Below, one piece after another: positions 1 to 11,224 of a stretch of 64,000 nucleotides of DNA. How positions within the stretch are numbered: position 1 is the first letter of the stretch; every line of letters starts with the position of its first letter. The position numbers and the translations under genes were made by a program. Location of the stretch: positions 285,240 to 349,239 of the forward strand of contig CM022675.1 of NCBI GenBank assembly GCA_012295275.1. Direction: 5' to 3'. This DNA is from Chrysomallon squamiferum. Taxonomy: Eukaryota; Mollusca; Gastropoda; Neomphalida; Peltospiridae. The notes beneath the pieces are model-generated. The model was not told the origin of the DNA. It searched no databases and saw nothing but the letters and a program-made list of their open reading frames with translations.

Positions 1-329
1 GTATATATTTATTTTTTCTCTGTGTATAAAACGACAAAACAGTCGACACTAACGACTTTTGACTCTGTTTCAGGATATTGACTGCTAAAAGTTACCAGAT
101 GTATTGAGGAGAACAGCTGGCGTGAAACGTTACTTTCATAACAGTGTGTCAATAACGACTGATTTTAACAGCTTAACAAGATAACCAAGTGGTTTTATAA
201 TCATTAAGTAGGCGATTTGTTTGTGTATCGAAGTGTATTTCAGTTATCTTCACTAAGAGATTGAAGGAATTTGGACAAAGCGAGATTTTCGTAACATCTT
301 TAATTGCTATTTTCAGTCAACAAAGTTAT
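1..329. other. Non-coding, nothing recognised
   Basis: AT-rich sequence with no credible ORF, RNA gene or repeat structure. Confidence 0.6.
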
Positions 330-512
330 CTGTCTCTTTGTCTATCTATCTGGTTTTATATCTATCTACCTATCTGTCTGTCTATCTGTCTGTCTGCCTA
401 TCTATTTACCTATCTATTTGGACGTATTTATATTTTCTATATGTCTGTCTGTCTATTTTCTATCTACAAACCTATCTATCTTTACCTATCTATCTACCTA
501 TCTATCTACCTA

Positions 513-564
<52 letters not shown>
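330..564 (+). repeat. (TCTA)n/(TCTG)n microsatellite
   Basis: Imperfect tetranucleotide tract that ends in an almost pure CTGT run at 509-563. Leucine/tyrosine/serine/cysteine-rich ORFs across it are by-products of the repeat. Confidence 0.95.
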
Positions 565-565
<1 letters not shown>

Positions 566-710
566 GGATTGTACTTGGTCGTTCTTGTGTTCAGTAATTA
601 ACGGTAAACTACGCTATACAATATTTTAGACAGGAAGAGTAACACACACATAATTTAACCTTTGACATTTAAATCAATTTAGTAGTCCACATTCCCAAAC
701 TCACTAAAGG

Positions 711-712
<2 letters not shown>

Positions 713-776
<64 letters not shown>
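713..776. repeat. (CA)n microsatellite
   Basis: About 32 uninterrupted CA dinucleotides. Confidence 0.97.
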
Positions 777-782
<6 letters not shown>

Positions 783-1305
783 TCACCCACATGCATAATT
801 ATGCAAACGCCAGTCTGCATATACCACCCAACTACAGACACCCACACAGTTCATCTCACCCACCAACAACAACCCCCCCGCTAAACACATACCCAATTTG
901 TCAATGAACCGAAAGAGTTAAAAATGTGAAGCTACGCAACTCTGAACAAGAAAAAGCCTGTCGCTAGATGTGACAGAATACAGACGCACGGACGCGGATA
1001 CTGCATACCAATTAATTCCAGTAAACAAAATGCTGCGAATATTTGTCGAGATTTTTTGCCTTGTTTAAACGAGTGCGTTACAGCACTGCAGTGTTTATCG
1101 TGCAGGTTGCAGGTGAGATATGAAAGAACGTAGACGCTACGGGAGTTAGTTTTATCTTGGTGTGTAAATATTATGCAAATGTCGGCGACACACTGAATGG
1201 GACCCGGATGAACTGATTTTAATCTTTGGTGTTACACAAATAGTACCAGCGAAAACAAAACGTTCGAGGACTGAGCATGAAAATTAAATAATAATAATAA
1301 TAAAA

Positions 1306-1340
<35 letters not shown>

Positions 1341-2207
1341 AAATAAAATGAAATGATGTAAAATTTGCTGAACGAGTGATATCAACAGCAATAAAATTAC
1401 TAACATCGAGAACGACTATATCAGAAACGTGCATACCAACGATGTAAATAATAACGGCAGCAACAACTACACCAACCACAGCGACAGTGTCAAGATTATA
1501 AGAACAACACTGATAATACTAAAAAAAAAAAAATATATACTACAAAATAAAATATAATAAAAACAAACAAACATTCCCCCAAAATTATATAAGCAGCGAT
1601 AATAATAACAACAGTTTAACCGATAAAATCAGTTAAAACTAAGAGTAACAGTACAGAAACATAATAATACAAAAGTCGTCAATAATAATAGGAATTATTT
1701 TTAGAAAAATCATTAAAACGTTTTTTTTTTTCTATAATGTATTAACATGAAAATTTTATTAAACCGCTGTTATTTTTCATCGAATCATAAAAAAGTCACC
1801 AACGTGAAGGCGGGTGATAACATTCGAAATTTATTCTATTAACTAACGATCCAAATATATTTTATATTTCATCATTAAACTTAATAATATATATTTAATA
1901 ACTGCAATAAAAAGAAAAGTCATAAAAACATACCTTTCCCATCCATAAACTTAATGTTTGATGCATATATTCAACATATTATATATTTGAATAATATATA
2001 TTTTACATATTATATATTTAAATATTATATTATTTAAATAATATTTATTGAAATATTGTGAACAAAAAGTAGGCAAGCCACATAATTATAAATCTTATGA
2101 ACTAGACATTTTGAAGATGTATATACAAACTGACAGACAAACAGAAATATACACAAGACGAAAAAGAAGGAGACTGACACACGTACGAAGGTAAATTACT
2201 CGATTTG

Positions 2208-2208
<1 letters not shown>
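777..2208. other. Gene-free AT-rich stretch
   Basis: No conserved coding signal on either strand. It holds an (AATA)n tract at 1288-1343, poly-A runs and AT-rich palindromic sequence around 1980-2050. Confidence 0.6.
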
Positions 2209-2294
<86 letters not shown>

Positions 2295-2314
2295 AATAAT
2301 AATAATAATAAATA
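2209..2314. repeat. Compound (AAT)n-(GAT)n-(AAT)n microsatellite
   Basis: The array changes from AAT to GAT and back to AAT. The Asn/Asp or poly-Ile ORFs here are low-complexity artefacts. Confidence 0.95.
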
Positions 2315-2653
2315 CGAAAAAGGAAAACAAGAAGAAACGAAAGAAAAAGTTCACCTGTTTTTTTTTAAATTCATGTTTCTCACGTAGTGAAATTTCTGAA
2401 AGGAACTTTTCTTCTTCGTGTAAAACACTTGTATTTCGCTGAAATGCCCGAATTAATAAGTGGTTTGTTTGTGCCAAAACGAATTTAAATCGAATTTACG
2501 TGAAGATTAAAGGAGTTTGAACTAACCAGCAGCTTTGTAACATGTGAAGATTATAACAACTCGTGTTTTCTAGAAATTTGTTTTTAATATGCTCCACAAG
2601 AGGAAAGAGAAACTGCACGTAAAAGTTAAATTACGTTACGTAATTATAATGAT

Positions 2654-2655
<2 letters not shown>

Positions 2656-2734
<79 letters not shown>
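2656..2734. repeat. (GA)n microsatellite
   Basis: About 39 perfect GA dinucleotides. Confidence 0.97.
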
Positions 2735-2735
<1 letters not shown>

Positions 2736-3050
2736 ACAATATATATAAATCCCGGTTGTCAATACGGGATCTATAAACCTAATGATTTGTTTCTTTCTGT
2801 AGAAACACTTGAGTAAATTATTAACCAGTTTAACGACTGCATCAGCTGCTGTTTTATTGGCGTCTTCTTTCGAAGTCGATCAGTTTCATTAAACAACGCA
2901 TGTTTATTAAAAATATATTGGAAGACGGAATGATTTTTTTGGCCATTCTAAAATGATTTTATTTGAAGAGTAATGAAACTGTATTGGTAAACCGTACATA
3001 ACAATGAGATTTAAAAATAATAATAATAAAAAAAAAAAAAAAAAAAAAAA

Positions 3051-3090
<40 letters not shown>

Positions 3091-4262
3091 ATTTCAAAAG
3101 AAAAATAATTGCATTTTTAAAAAAAAAAAAATTTTTTTTTAATGTATCTCCCTGTAAAAGCCTAGGGCTCAACAATAACCAGCTGGCAATAATGAGATGA
3201 ATAAAAACAGAACCCCCAAAAACACTATTAACTAAATAAATAAAATAAATAAACAAATAAAACAAGCTAAATGCAGTCTAGTCAAAGCAAAAATAAGAAT
3301 ACTGGTATTTTAACACACAAGATCTCCATGCATGACGTATAAATAATACAGAATCACTATGACGAATACTACGTCACGCAGTCAATTAATGTCGTAAGCA
3401 GAGCCTCGTAAACTTTCGACTTGTTAATTACGTCATAAAGAACCCTACGCAACCGATTCCTTAACTACTCCGGCGCTTGGGTGATAGAACTCTTTCATTA
3501 ACGCTTTTGAGAAATCATTGAAGTTAATCATTAATAAAGATTAATCTTAGTGGGTTGTTAAATAAGGATCATCTGAAGGGGTCTATTTTAAGAATGTGGT
3601 TTAACAGAGAATTCAGGAACGATTGTTAAGTGAATAAACTTCTTCGTTGGAAAGGTTCACATCACAGATATCACCGATCCTCAGTACTTTGTGCATAATT
3701 ATCTCAAAATGTGAAAGGAAAATGAAATATTCTTTATTATAATGAGAGCTTGTATGTCTATTCGATTGTTTCTGTGTGTGTTTGTCTGTTCTTTCATTCG
3801 TTTGTTCGTTTGTTTGTCTGTTTATTTCTTTATTTGCTTGTTTTCGTTTCCTTATTAATTAATTAATTTAGTCATTTGTTATGCTGCTCCCTTAAATTAC
3901 AACAACAACAACAGCAATAAGAACAATACATTGAGTGAACCCTGTGTTCAGGTACATTGTACCTGTACTTTGAAATCGTATAAAAACTTGAGACTTTAGT
4001 CTTCGAGGTCTCTCATTACTCTGACCACATACATGCGCGTGATTATCGAACTTTGGTCCACGCCTGGCAAGTATTCAGCTATTTTTTTCTATCAAGTGGG
4101 CGGATCTGTGCAGGTCGAACTCGAATTATCAGACAAGTCATCGTGACATGGTGGACACAACTCTTCTGAATCTCCAGTGATTCTTGCTTGATTAGAAGTT
4201 TCAGTGCACAAATCATTCCACATTTAAACCCACTGGACATTCAGAAAGGTTATGTCCACCGT
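2735..4262. other. Gene-free stretch
   Basis: Contains a poly-A/(AATA)n tract at 3029-3088 and no ORF resembling a known family. A TATA-like string near 3978 has no credible transcript after it. Confidence 0.55.
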
Positions 4263-4318
4263 GTGTGTATGTGTGTGTGTGTGTGTGTGTTTGTGCGTGT
4301 GTGCGTGCGTATGTGTGT
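4263..4318 (+). repeat. (TG)n microsatellite
   Basis: Imperfect TG tract. Confidence 0.9.
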
Positions 4319-4388
4319 AGTCTCTTTTCCGTTCACTTTTCAGTAACAAATGACGCACGTCGTATCATAATTACAATACCCAGCTCAC

Positions 4389-4500
4389 TCCCCCCTCTCA
4401 CCCGCCTCTCTCCCTCTCACCCGCCTCTCTCCCTCTCACCCGCCTCTCTCCCTCTCACCCTGCCTCTCTCCCTCTCACCCGCCTCTCTCTCTCTCTCCCT
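4389..4500 (+). repeat. 19-bp pyrimidine-rich minisatellite
   Basis: Five units built on CTCACCCGCCTCTCTCCCT, one with an extra T, decaying into a CT tract. The strand is almost pure polypyrimidine, so triplex (H-DNA) formation is possible. Confidence 0.85.
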
Positions 4501-4866
4501 CTCAGTATGAATCACATAACGAAACTGGTTATTAAACTTAAACGGGTTTTTTTTATCACAAATAAAGAAAAGAATGATCTCATTTTAGGGTGAGCCTAAA
4601 TATAAATAGTGAAAGAGTACGAACAATACAGGTACGTGGGCTATGCATGCATATATTGTGTTATGCGCACTTGAAGTATCTGCCTAAACACAATGCAGTG
4701 ACCTTACCCTGCCAATCCCGTGAGACATAAATAATTTCCTAATTACATAATTGTACTTACTGCACACAGACCTGACTTTAACCCGTCTGCAAATTAATTA
4801 ACCAGTGCAACTGGTTTTCTCTTATTTTACATACAAACACAATTAGCAGATGTCAAACAACATGCA

Positions 4867-4867
4867 C

Positions 4868-4921
<54 letters not shown>

Positions 4922-5146
4922 TTACGCCCGTTTACCAAAATCGTGTGTAATATAATGTACCCCGTTGTGAAATAAACCTCTTTTCGTATGTGGCGTCGTT
5001 AGCTAATAGCATATGACGTCACACTTTTTACGGGTCGCCCTGATTTATTGAGCGACATTTCACGGCTCCGCCCACGTTCTACTGACAATAATATTAAATA
5101 AAATAAAACGTGTTATTAGGATTTAACAACCTAGCTGTCTGAGTGC

Positions 5147-5202
<56 letters not shown>

Positions 5203-5337
5203 TAACTCTCTTTTATGAAACAAAGTAATTATAATAAACCCCGTTTTTCCGAATGTGGTCCCGTTGCATAAGAAATGACGTCAAACTTTTATGCTCTGAT
5301 TTATGACATCATTTATATATATATATATATATATATT
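4867..5337. repeat. Two diverged copies of an (AAT)n-associated repeat
   Basis: AAT arrays at 4867-4921 and 5150-5203 are each followed by related sequence (an ACCCCGTT block, a TGTGG block, then a TGACGTCA palindrome at about 5013 and 5276, then CTGATTTAT). A TA tract lies at 5317-5337. This suggests a dispersed repeat with an AAT tract at one edge. Confidence 0.5.
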
Positions 5338-5774
5338 AAAGATATTACTTTTACCTCTACTACTACAGCTAATTATAAACCATGTTTTTCGTAATAAAAT
5401 GTAATGCTATTCTTTTTTCATTTTTTCTTGTATAAATACATCGCTAAAGGTGCAGGAACCTTTTTACGAAAGCAACGTAATTGATTTTTTTTAATATTTA
5501 CATTCACGTAATTACTGCATGGTAAAATATATAATAAATGTTTAATGATTTATGGTAATAAACAACAATCAAGCTAATTGCGTGCACACTGATACTGACT
5601 TCGTTTTCACGCCCGAATATTCACTAAACAAAGCTTTCATCGTCATCGTCACCAAAACCATTATTATTATTATTGTTGTTGTTGTTATTATTATTTATTA
5701 TTATTTTTATTATTATTATAATTATTATTAATATTACTATTTATTATTGTTAATATTATTATTATTATTATTAT

Positions 5775-5805
<31 letters not shown>

Positions 5806-6182
5806 ATTGCCATCATCTTCAGCAACAACTTCATTTTCCTTGGTACTTCTACTACTGTTATAATTTTTATTATTGCTATTGTTGCTATTATTGTCGTTAT
5901 TGATGATGTTCATAAAATACGGAATGACTGTTTTGAAACACCAAATTTAGCTTTACTCATCTACATATGTGTGCATATATATATATATATATGAAATACC
6001 AGATTTACCTCGCATACTACATGTGAAATACCAGTTTAAAACTCACACGAGCATGTTAACAAATACCTCACAAACTCACTGCAGATGAATAACAAGTTTT
6101 GTAACATGTTCGAGATTCGGCAAATTTTGATTTAAAAACGGCGGAAACAAATCGAAGAAATAACAGATGTCTGCGTTTGTAT
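5338..6182. other. Gene-free stretch with (TTA)n
   Basis: Imperfect TTA/TTG triplets at 5659-5780, an AT tract near 5977, and nothing coding. Confidence 0.6.
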
Positions 6183-6300
6183 GTGCATGTGTGTGTGTGT
6201 GTGTGTGTGTGTGCATGTGTGTGTGTATGTGTGCATGTGTGCATGTGCGTGTGTGTGTGTGCATGTGTGTCTATGTGTGTGTACGTATTCGTGTATATGT
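6183..6300 (+). repeat. (TG)n/(GTGCAT)n microsatellite
   Basis: TG tract interrupted by CA and TA steps. Confidence 0.9.
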
Positions 6301-7385
6301 ATATATATATATTATGCAGGTAGGCAGGCAGATGTGTAATACATGCATTGTATATGTGCGAGTGCGTGCGTATCCTCGTTTGTGACTGTGTCTACGTGTG
6401 TGTACGTGTCACTGTGTATATGTGTGTGCATAAAAAGGAAAGTTAATACAAACGCTATTTATATTTGTATGTACGGTGTACGTTGTTCTCTCTCTCTCAA
6501 ATCGCATATGCATATAAAAAACAGAACAACAAAACCCCCATGTAATAAATAAATAAAGTAAGAAAGAAAGATAATTAATATATCAAATAATAAATGTATT
6601 TTTAACTTACTGTATTCGCTTCGACATTTCAAAACCGCAGGTGATAAACCGCTTGAAAAGATTACCAGATTTGATCTGTCGTAAAATCCTCCGACGACGA
6701 CAAACGTGGAAATATCAAATCCGAGAAGCGAACAGTTACCAGCGAAATAATTTTCTTAATTTTTAGTCAGCAAATATTAACTGATCCGCTGTTCGTAAAT
6801 TTACGGTTTGCTAATTATTTTTTTTTTGCTTCTGCTTCTTATTTTTTTCTTTTTTTTTTCTTTTCAGTTTGTCGCTGAAGCCTATCGTTCGAGGTTGGGA
6901 CACACCTAATTTACATTTTCTATAGTGACTCACGACGCGCAACCTTTCTGCGCACGTCGTCTGCTTTCGCGGTGTTAGCCTGAATAATTAACGCCTACGT
7001 ATTACGAGGCTTGGTGTCGTCTGTTCTTTGTTGTAACCACGTGTCAGGCTAAAGATATTTTCTTTCCCCAAACTGATTTTCTTTTCTTTTCTTTTTTTTC
7101 TTCTTTTTTTACCGTTGATGTTTTTCTTATAATCTGTAAAATATAAAAGGGGTATTCGAAGTGACTTACTAAGCACAACTGACTGTCTATACAAATGCTA
7201 TGAATGGGAGGGAAAATGAGTGCATATCTGATTCTTCGTTCAACTATTTCCGTCAAGTAAAGGGTGCAGATGAGAAAATGCAATCTAGAAGTGAGAAAAT
7301 TCCGAAACTTATTTCATCAACCCTCGCACTTAAAATATAATTACTCATTTATAAGAAATTCCATTTAGAAATTGATTGGATTTAT
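6301..7385. other. Gene-free stretch
   Basis: Polypyrimidine runs at 6815-6870 and 7075-7110. No ORF with family resemblance. Confidence 0.55.
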
Positions 7386-7508
7386 TTGGATAAAAAAAAA
7401 AAAAAAAAAATTAAAAACTAAGTAAAAGAAAGATAAATAAATTTAAAAAAAAAAAAAAAAAATAAAAATAAAAAAGTTAAAAAAATGAGGAAAAAAAAAA
7501 AAAAATAA

Positions 7509-7540
<32 letters not shown>

Positions 7541-7547
7541 TAATAAC

Positions 7548-7589
<42 letters not shown>

Positions 7590-7615
7590 AATAAATAAAT
7601 AACAACAACAACAAC
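7386..7615. repeat. Poly-A and (AAT)n/(AAAT)n tract
   Basis: A-rich runs followed by AAT and AAAT arrays. Confidence 0.9.
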
Positions 7616-7779
7616 AAATCAACAATTAAACAACAAAAAGAAGAAGCAAGCTGGTTATAAAGACTTCGATATCTGAAAGTGCAGTTACTAGCAGTACAAC
7701 TACCACTACAACCTCTACGGGTGCTACTGCTTATACTGTTACTATTACAAATTATTACTACTGCTAAAAAGATTTCTTG

Positions 7780-8154
7780 TTACTACTACTACTATTACTA
7801 CTACTAGTACTTCTACTACTATGATTATTACTATTTGTGTTAGTATAACTACTAATATTCCTATTACTACAGCTACTACTATTATTGTTATTACTACTAC
7901 TTCTACTGTCACTACTACTTCTATTACTACTATGGCTGTTGCTGCTATTATTAGTAGTACTACCACTATTCCTGCTACTGATATTACTACTACTACTGCT
8001 ACTACTTATACTACTACTACCACCCCTATTAATATTAATGATACCACTATTCCTGTTGCTGATACTATTATTACTACTACTACTACTGCTACTACTACTA
8101 CTACTACTACAACTACTATAACTACCACTATTCCTGCTACAGCTATACTACTAT

Positions 8155-8193
<39 letters not shown>

Positions 8194-8230
8194 TGCTGTT
8201 ACTAATATTAAGAATGACACTATTTCTGCA
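7780..8230 (+). repeat. Imperfect (TAC)n array
   Basis: Trinucleotide-rich tract giving Thr/Ile or Leu ORFs in every frame. Part of it (about 8000-8110) is clearly related to 15483-15590 in the other TAC array. Confidence 0.9.
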
Positions 8231-8661
8231 ACTACTACTTCTGCACACATTATATGTACATACATACAGACAGACGCACAGACCTACGCAAATACACACA
8301 CAAAGAAACACAGTGACATACACGCACACAAACACACGCACACACACACACACATTAGTATGAATCACAACACACAAATCAATCGCATTGCTATTTAATA
8401 ATGCTGACGGAGTTAATTCCCCTGAACTGATTTTCCTGAAACTTCTTCATAAAATATATAGAACGAAAATACCCTTTACTTTTTGTTTATTTGATTTCAT
8501 TATCTAGTTTCTTTCTTAACTAAATGAATAAATGAAATAATAAATAAATAAATAAATTGAGGTAATCCGGTACTTATAATGTCCATAAATCTAGAATATT
8601 ACATATAAAACTTGTTGACACAAAAACGCTAACCATCTATTTATAGAAATTACCTCAGTGT

Positions 8662-8672
8662 GGGAAATACCC
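8662..8672. promoter_or_regulatory. Rel/Dorsal-like site (distal)
   Basis: GGGAAATACCC fits GGG-W5-CCC, the arthropod Dorsal/Dif pattern. It is about 1.4 kb upstream of the I-kappa-B start codon. A single motif of this length can occur by chance. Confidence 0.3.
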
Positions 8673-8779
8673 ATTATGTCAGATACAAGAACTAACTCGT
8701 AGTCATAAAAATACAGAATTCTTAATAAAATACTTCTTAATTACGAAATAAACTGTGTATTTTTTTTTTTAGTAACTTA

Positions 8780-8780
<1 letters not shown>

Positions 8781-8833
<53 letters not shown>
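8781..8833. repeat. (ATT)n microsatellite
   Basis: About 17 ATT units. Confidence 0.95.
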
Positions 8834-8834
<1 letters not shown>

Positions 8835-9050
8835 CGTCAATGTTCTAGATCTTTCTAGATAATTAATTTTTATAAATAGCGGTTAAATACCAACCTTTCT
8901 CCATCTTGTGCAATGTTAGAATTTTCTAAAATGGTAGAGTAAAGTAAACACGCATTCATTTTCTTTCAATATTCATTTCTATAGTTTCACAGAGAGCGAA
9001 TTTTCTAAGAAATATAACTAACGCATTAAAAAAGTTTATTTTAAGAATCT

Positions 9051-9060
9051 GGAAAGCCCC
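9051..9060 (+). promoter_or_regulatory. kappa-B-like site next to the TATA box
   Basis: GGAAAGCCCC matches the relaxed Rel/NF-kappa-B consensus GGRRNNYYCC. It ends about 10 bp before the TATA box of the I-kappa-B gene. In insects and vertebrates I-kappa-B genes are NF-kappa-B targets, so this placement would fit negative feedback. Confidence 0.45.
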
Positions 9061-9069
9061 CCAGTTTAC

Positions 9070-9080
9070 TATATAAATAG
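9070..9080 (+). promoter_or_regulatory. TATA box of the I-kappa-B-like gene
   Basis: TATATAAATAG sits about 60 bp upstream of a good splice donor (AAG|GTAATG at 9131). That leaves room for a start site near 9100 and a short non-coding first exon. Inferred from arrangement; no transcript evidence. Confidence 0.5.
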
Positions 9081-9242
9081 AAAAGCATATCGGACTAACC
9101 ATTTGCATTCACATCAAAAACGACGACAAGGTAATGCTACTTTTTCTAGTTGTACATATATATTCAGTTTGATCATAATAATGTTAATGTATTTTGTTAT
9201 AAATTGTTTTAAACTGCATTATATTATATTCTGTTATATTCT

Positions 9243-9355
9243 GTTGTATTATATTATATTATATTATATTATATTATATTATATTATATTATATTATATT
9301 ATATAATATTATATTATATTATATTATATTATAATATATTGTATTATATTGTTAT
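9243..9355 (+). repeat. (ATATT)n pentanucleotide array 1
   Basis: Almost pure ATATT repeats, slightly interrupted after 9303. Confidence 0.95.
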
Positions 9356-9867
9356 ATTATATTAGGCTATATGTTGTTAAGTTGTGCTTCATTATGTTAC
9401 AAATAAAGTTTACGAGATAAACAATAAATATTTTCAGCCATTAATTTAATAATGTTGTTTATTTCACACGGGGAGGGACTGCTTTCCATATTTATTTAAC
9501 TTTGTTACATTTTTTAAAATTTCTTTTATTTTTCTTTTACCATTTTGAAAAGAGATTTTATTGAAATAAATAGAAATAAATTATACGTGAAAGAACTAAG
9601 TAACTGTCTTAAAATATCAGATTTGTTCTGTTGAAGCTAAATTGTTTGTTTTAAAAAAAAAAAAAAAAATCAACAAAGAAACACAAAAACATAACAACAA
9701 AAAATATCACAACAAAAAAAATAAATAAAATAAAATAAAATAAAATAAAATAAAATAAAATAAAATAAATAAAATATAATAAATTAATTAATAAATTAGA
9801 AAAAAAAATGTATCAAATTTTTTTTTTTTTTAAATGATATCTTATTTTGTTTTGTATCGGTTTGTAT

Positions 9868-9930
9868 ATTATATTATATTATATTATATTATATTATATT
9901 ATATTATATTATATTATATTATATTATATT
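9868..9930 (+). repeat. (ATATT)n pentanucleotide array 2
   Basis: Second array with the same unit and strand, about 560 bp downstream, inside the same proposed intron. Confidence 0.95.
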
Positions 9931-10066
9931 GCATTACATTTATTGACCTATGTCTTATATTTAACATTTCAGTTTTGACAGGAAACTTACACCAGTCTGT
10001 AACATTACTAATATTACTCTCTTCATCTTTGCAGTAATTAAGTGGAAGTAATCAATCGAGGGTTAA

Positions 10067-11224
10067 ATGGCATTCGACGATTCTGACATTGAAAGCGACG
10101 CGGACATTACCGTGAGTCAAAATAAACACAGCAGACTGGACTCAAGCTTAGCCCGAAGTACAAAGAGGAAACCTGCAGCAGTGGACGGGTCAGACAGCAT
10201 GGTCAGACGTTTCGGAAAATTCGACTTAAACGACAAGCCCAGCGAAGAAAACGGAGAAGAAATGAACCAGTCGAAAATCACAGTAGTTTATGACGTAATG
10301 AAAAGTGCAAAAGAACGTTCTGGAAGTTTCAGCTCACGTGTCTCTGACGAAGGTTATTTTTCACAGTCTCTCCGCAGTGACAAGCATCAAGATTCCATTC
10401 AAAAGGTTTCAGCTGTGAACGACTCTGTCGTCAGTCCGGACTTTATAGCGTTTGTGTATTCTCAAGACGCGGATGGTGACAATCTGCTTCACGTTTCAAT
10501 CATCCAGTCCGATGTGGAACTTTCGTTGTACTACATATCTCTCGCCCCAAGTCAGGAATGGCTGAATATCTCTAACACAAATCGCCAGACGGCTCTGCAT
10601 CTTGCGGTCGTCCTTAAGCTTCGGCCCGTCGTCAGACGACTGATGACGTCAGGAGCGCGCGTTGACGTGAGGGACAGCAACGGCAACACGCCTCTTCACA
10701 TCGCCTGCAGAAAGGGTGATGTTGAAATGGTGCGGTGTCTGTTGAATCCGGTGAGCTACGAAGAGACGCTGGTAAACCAGTACGACATTCCGTACCAGAG
10801 AATACCTCAGGATCCCGACATAAGAAATTACGACGGACTTTCCTGTCTGCACCTGGCAGCACTGGAAGATCACGTGCAGGTGTTGGAGCTCCTTTTGAAA
10901 AGAGGCGCGAAAATAAATTCCAAGGACAGAAAAAGCGGAAGGACGGTTTTGCATTACGCCGCCGAAATGGGAAACGAGAAACTTGTAGAGTTTCTCCTCC
11001 GACAAAGAAAGATAGACATCAACTGCTGCACGTACGGCGGCGACACGCCCGTCTCCCTGGCAGCAGGGAGGGGCAATTCAGACATTGTCCGGTGCCTCAT
11101 GCAAAATGGCGCCGACTGCTCGAACCTGCGCGTGCGTGAAAGTGACACGTCAGAAGACGAAGATGAGATGGATGTTGAGGATGATTTAGAGATCGACGCA
11201 GAGTCAGTCAGCTCTGATATCTGA
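10067..11224 (+). CDS. I-kappa-B/Cactus-like NF-kappa-B inhibitor, six ankyrin repeats
   Basis: 385 residues. Predicted role: bind Rel/NF-kappa-B dimers in the cytoplasm and hold them inactive until signal-induced degradation. The N-terminal 130 residues are Ser/Asp-rich and include DEGYFS at 94-99, which resembles the beta-TrCP degron DSGxxS with the first serine replaced by Glu. Ankyrin repeats lie at about 134-168 (DADGDNLLHVSII, the typical first I-kappa-B repeat), 172-203, 204-248 (with a long loop), 255-287, 289-321 and 322-354. The C-terminus 357-385 is strongly acidic, like the PEST tails of the family. The start is fixed by an in-frame TAA directly before the ATG, and the context is TTAAATGG. 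The length suits the family. The CDS has no intron, whereas vertebrate I-kappa-B genes have several. Base composition is clearly richer in G+C than the flanks. Bcl-3 or another ankyrin protein is less likely because of the repeat pattern and degron-like site. Confidence 0.9.
   Translation: MAFDDSDIESDADITVSQNKHSRLDSSLARSTKRKPAAVDGSDSMVRRFGKFDLNDKPSEENGEEMNQSKITVVYDVMKSAKERSGSFSSRVSDEGYFSQSLRSDKHQDSIQKVSAVNDSVVSPDFIAFVYSQDADGDNLLHVSIIQSDVELSLYYISLAPSQEWLNISNTNRQTALHLAVVLKLRPVVRRLMTSGARVDVRDSNGNTPLHIACRKGDVEMVRCLLNPVSYEETLVNQYDIPYQRIPQDPDIRNYDGLSCLHLAALEDHVQVLELLLKRGAKINSKDRKSGRTVLHYAAEMGNEKLVEFLLRQRKIDINCCTYGGDTPVSLAAGRGNSDIVRCLMQNGADCSNLRVRESDTSEDEDEMDVEDDLEIDAESVSSDI

Larger units (their letters stand above)
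9131..10034 (+). other. Proposed 5'UTR intron of the I-kappa-B-like gene
   Basis: Donor AAG|GTAATG at 9131; acceptor with a pyrimidine tract ending TTTGCAG at 10034. The start codon is 33 bp further on. The intron contains ATATT arrays at 9243-9303 and 9868-9930 and an AAAAT array near 9720-9770. Confidence 0.5.

Noticed and set aside
261-629. Leu/Tyr/Ser/Cys-rich ORFs on the plus strand
   Set aside because: They are translations of TCTA/TCTG repeats in several frames, with no independent coding signal.
7821-8377. Thr- or Leu-rich ORFs of up to 180 codons
   Set aside because: Products of the TAC array; open in multiple frames and both strands.
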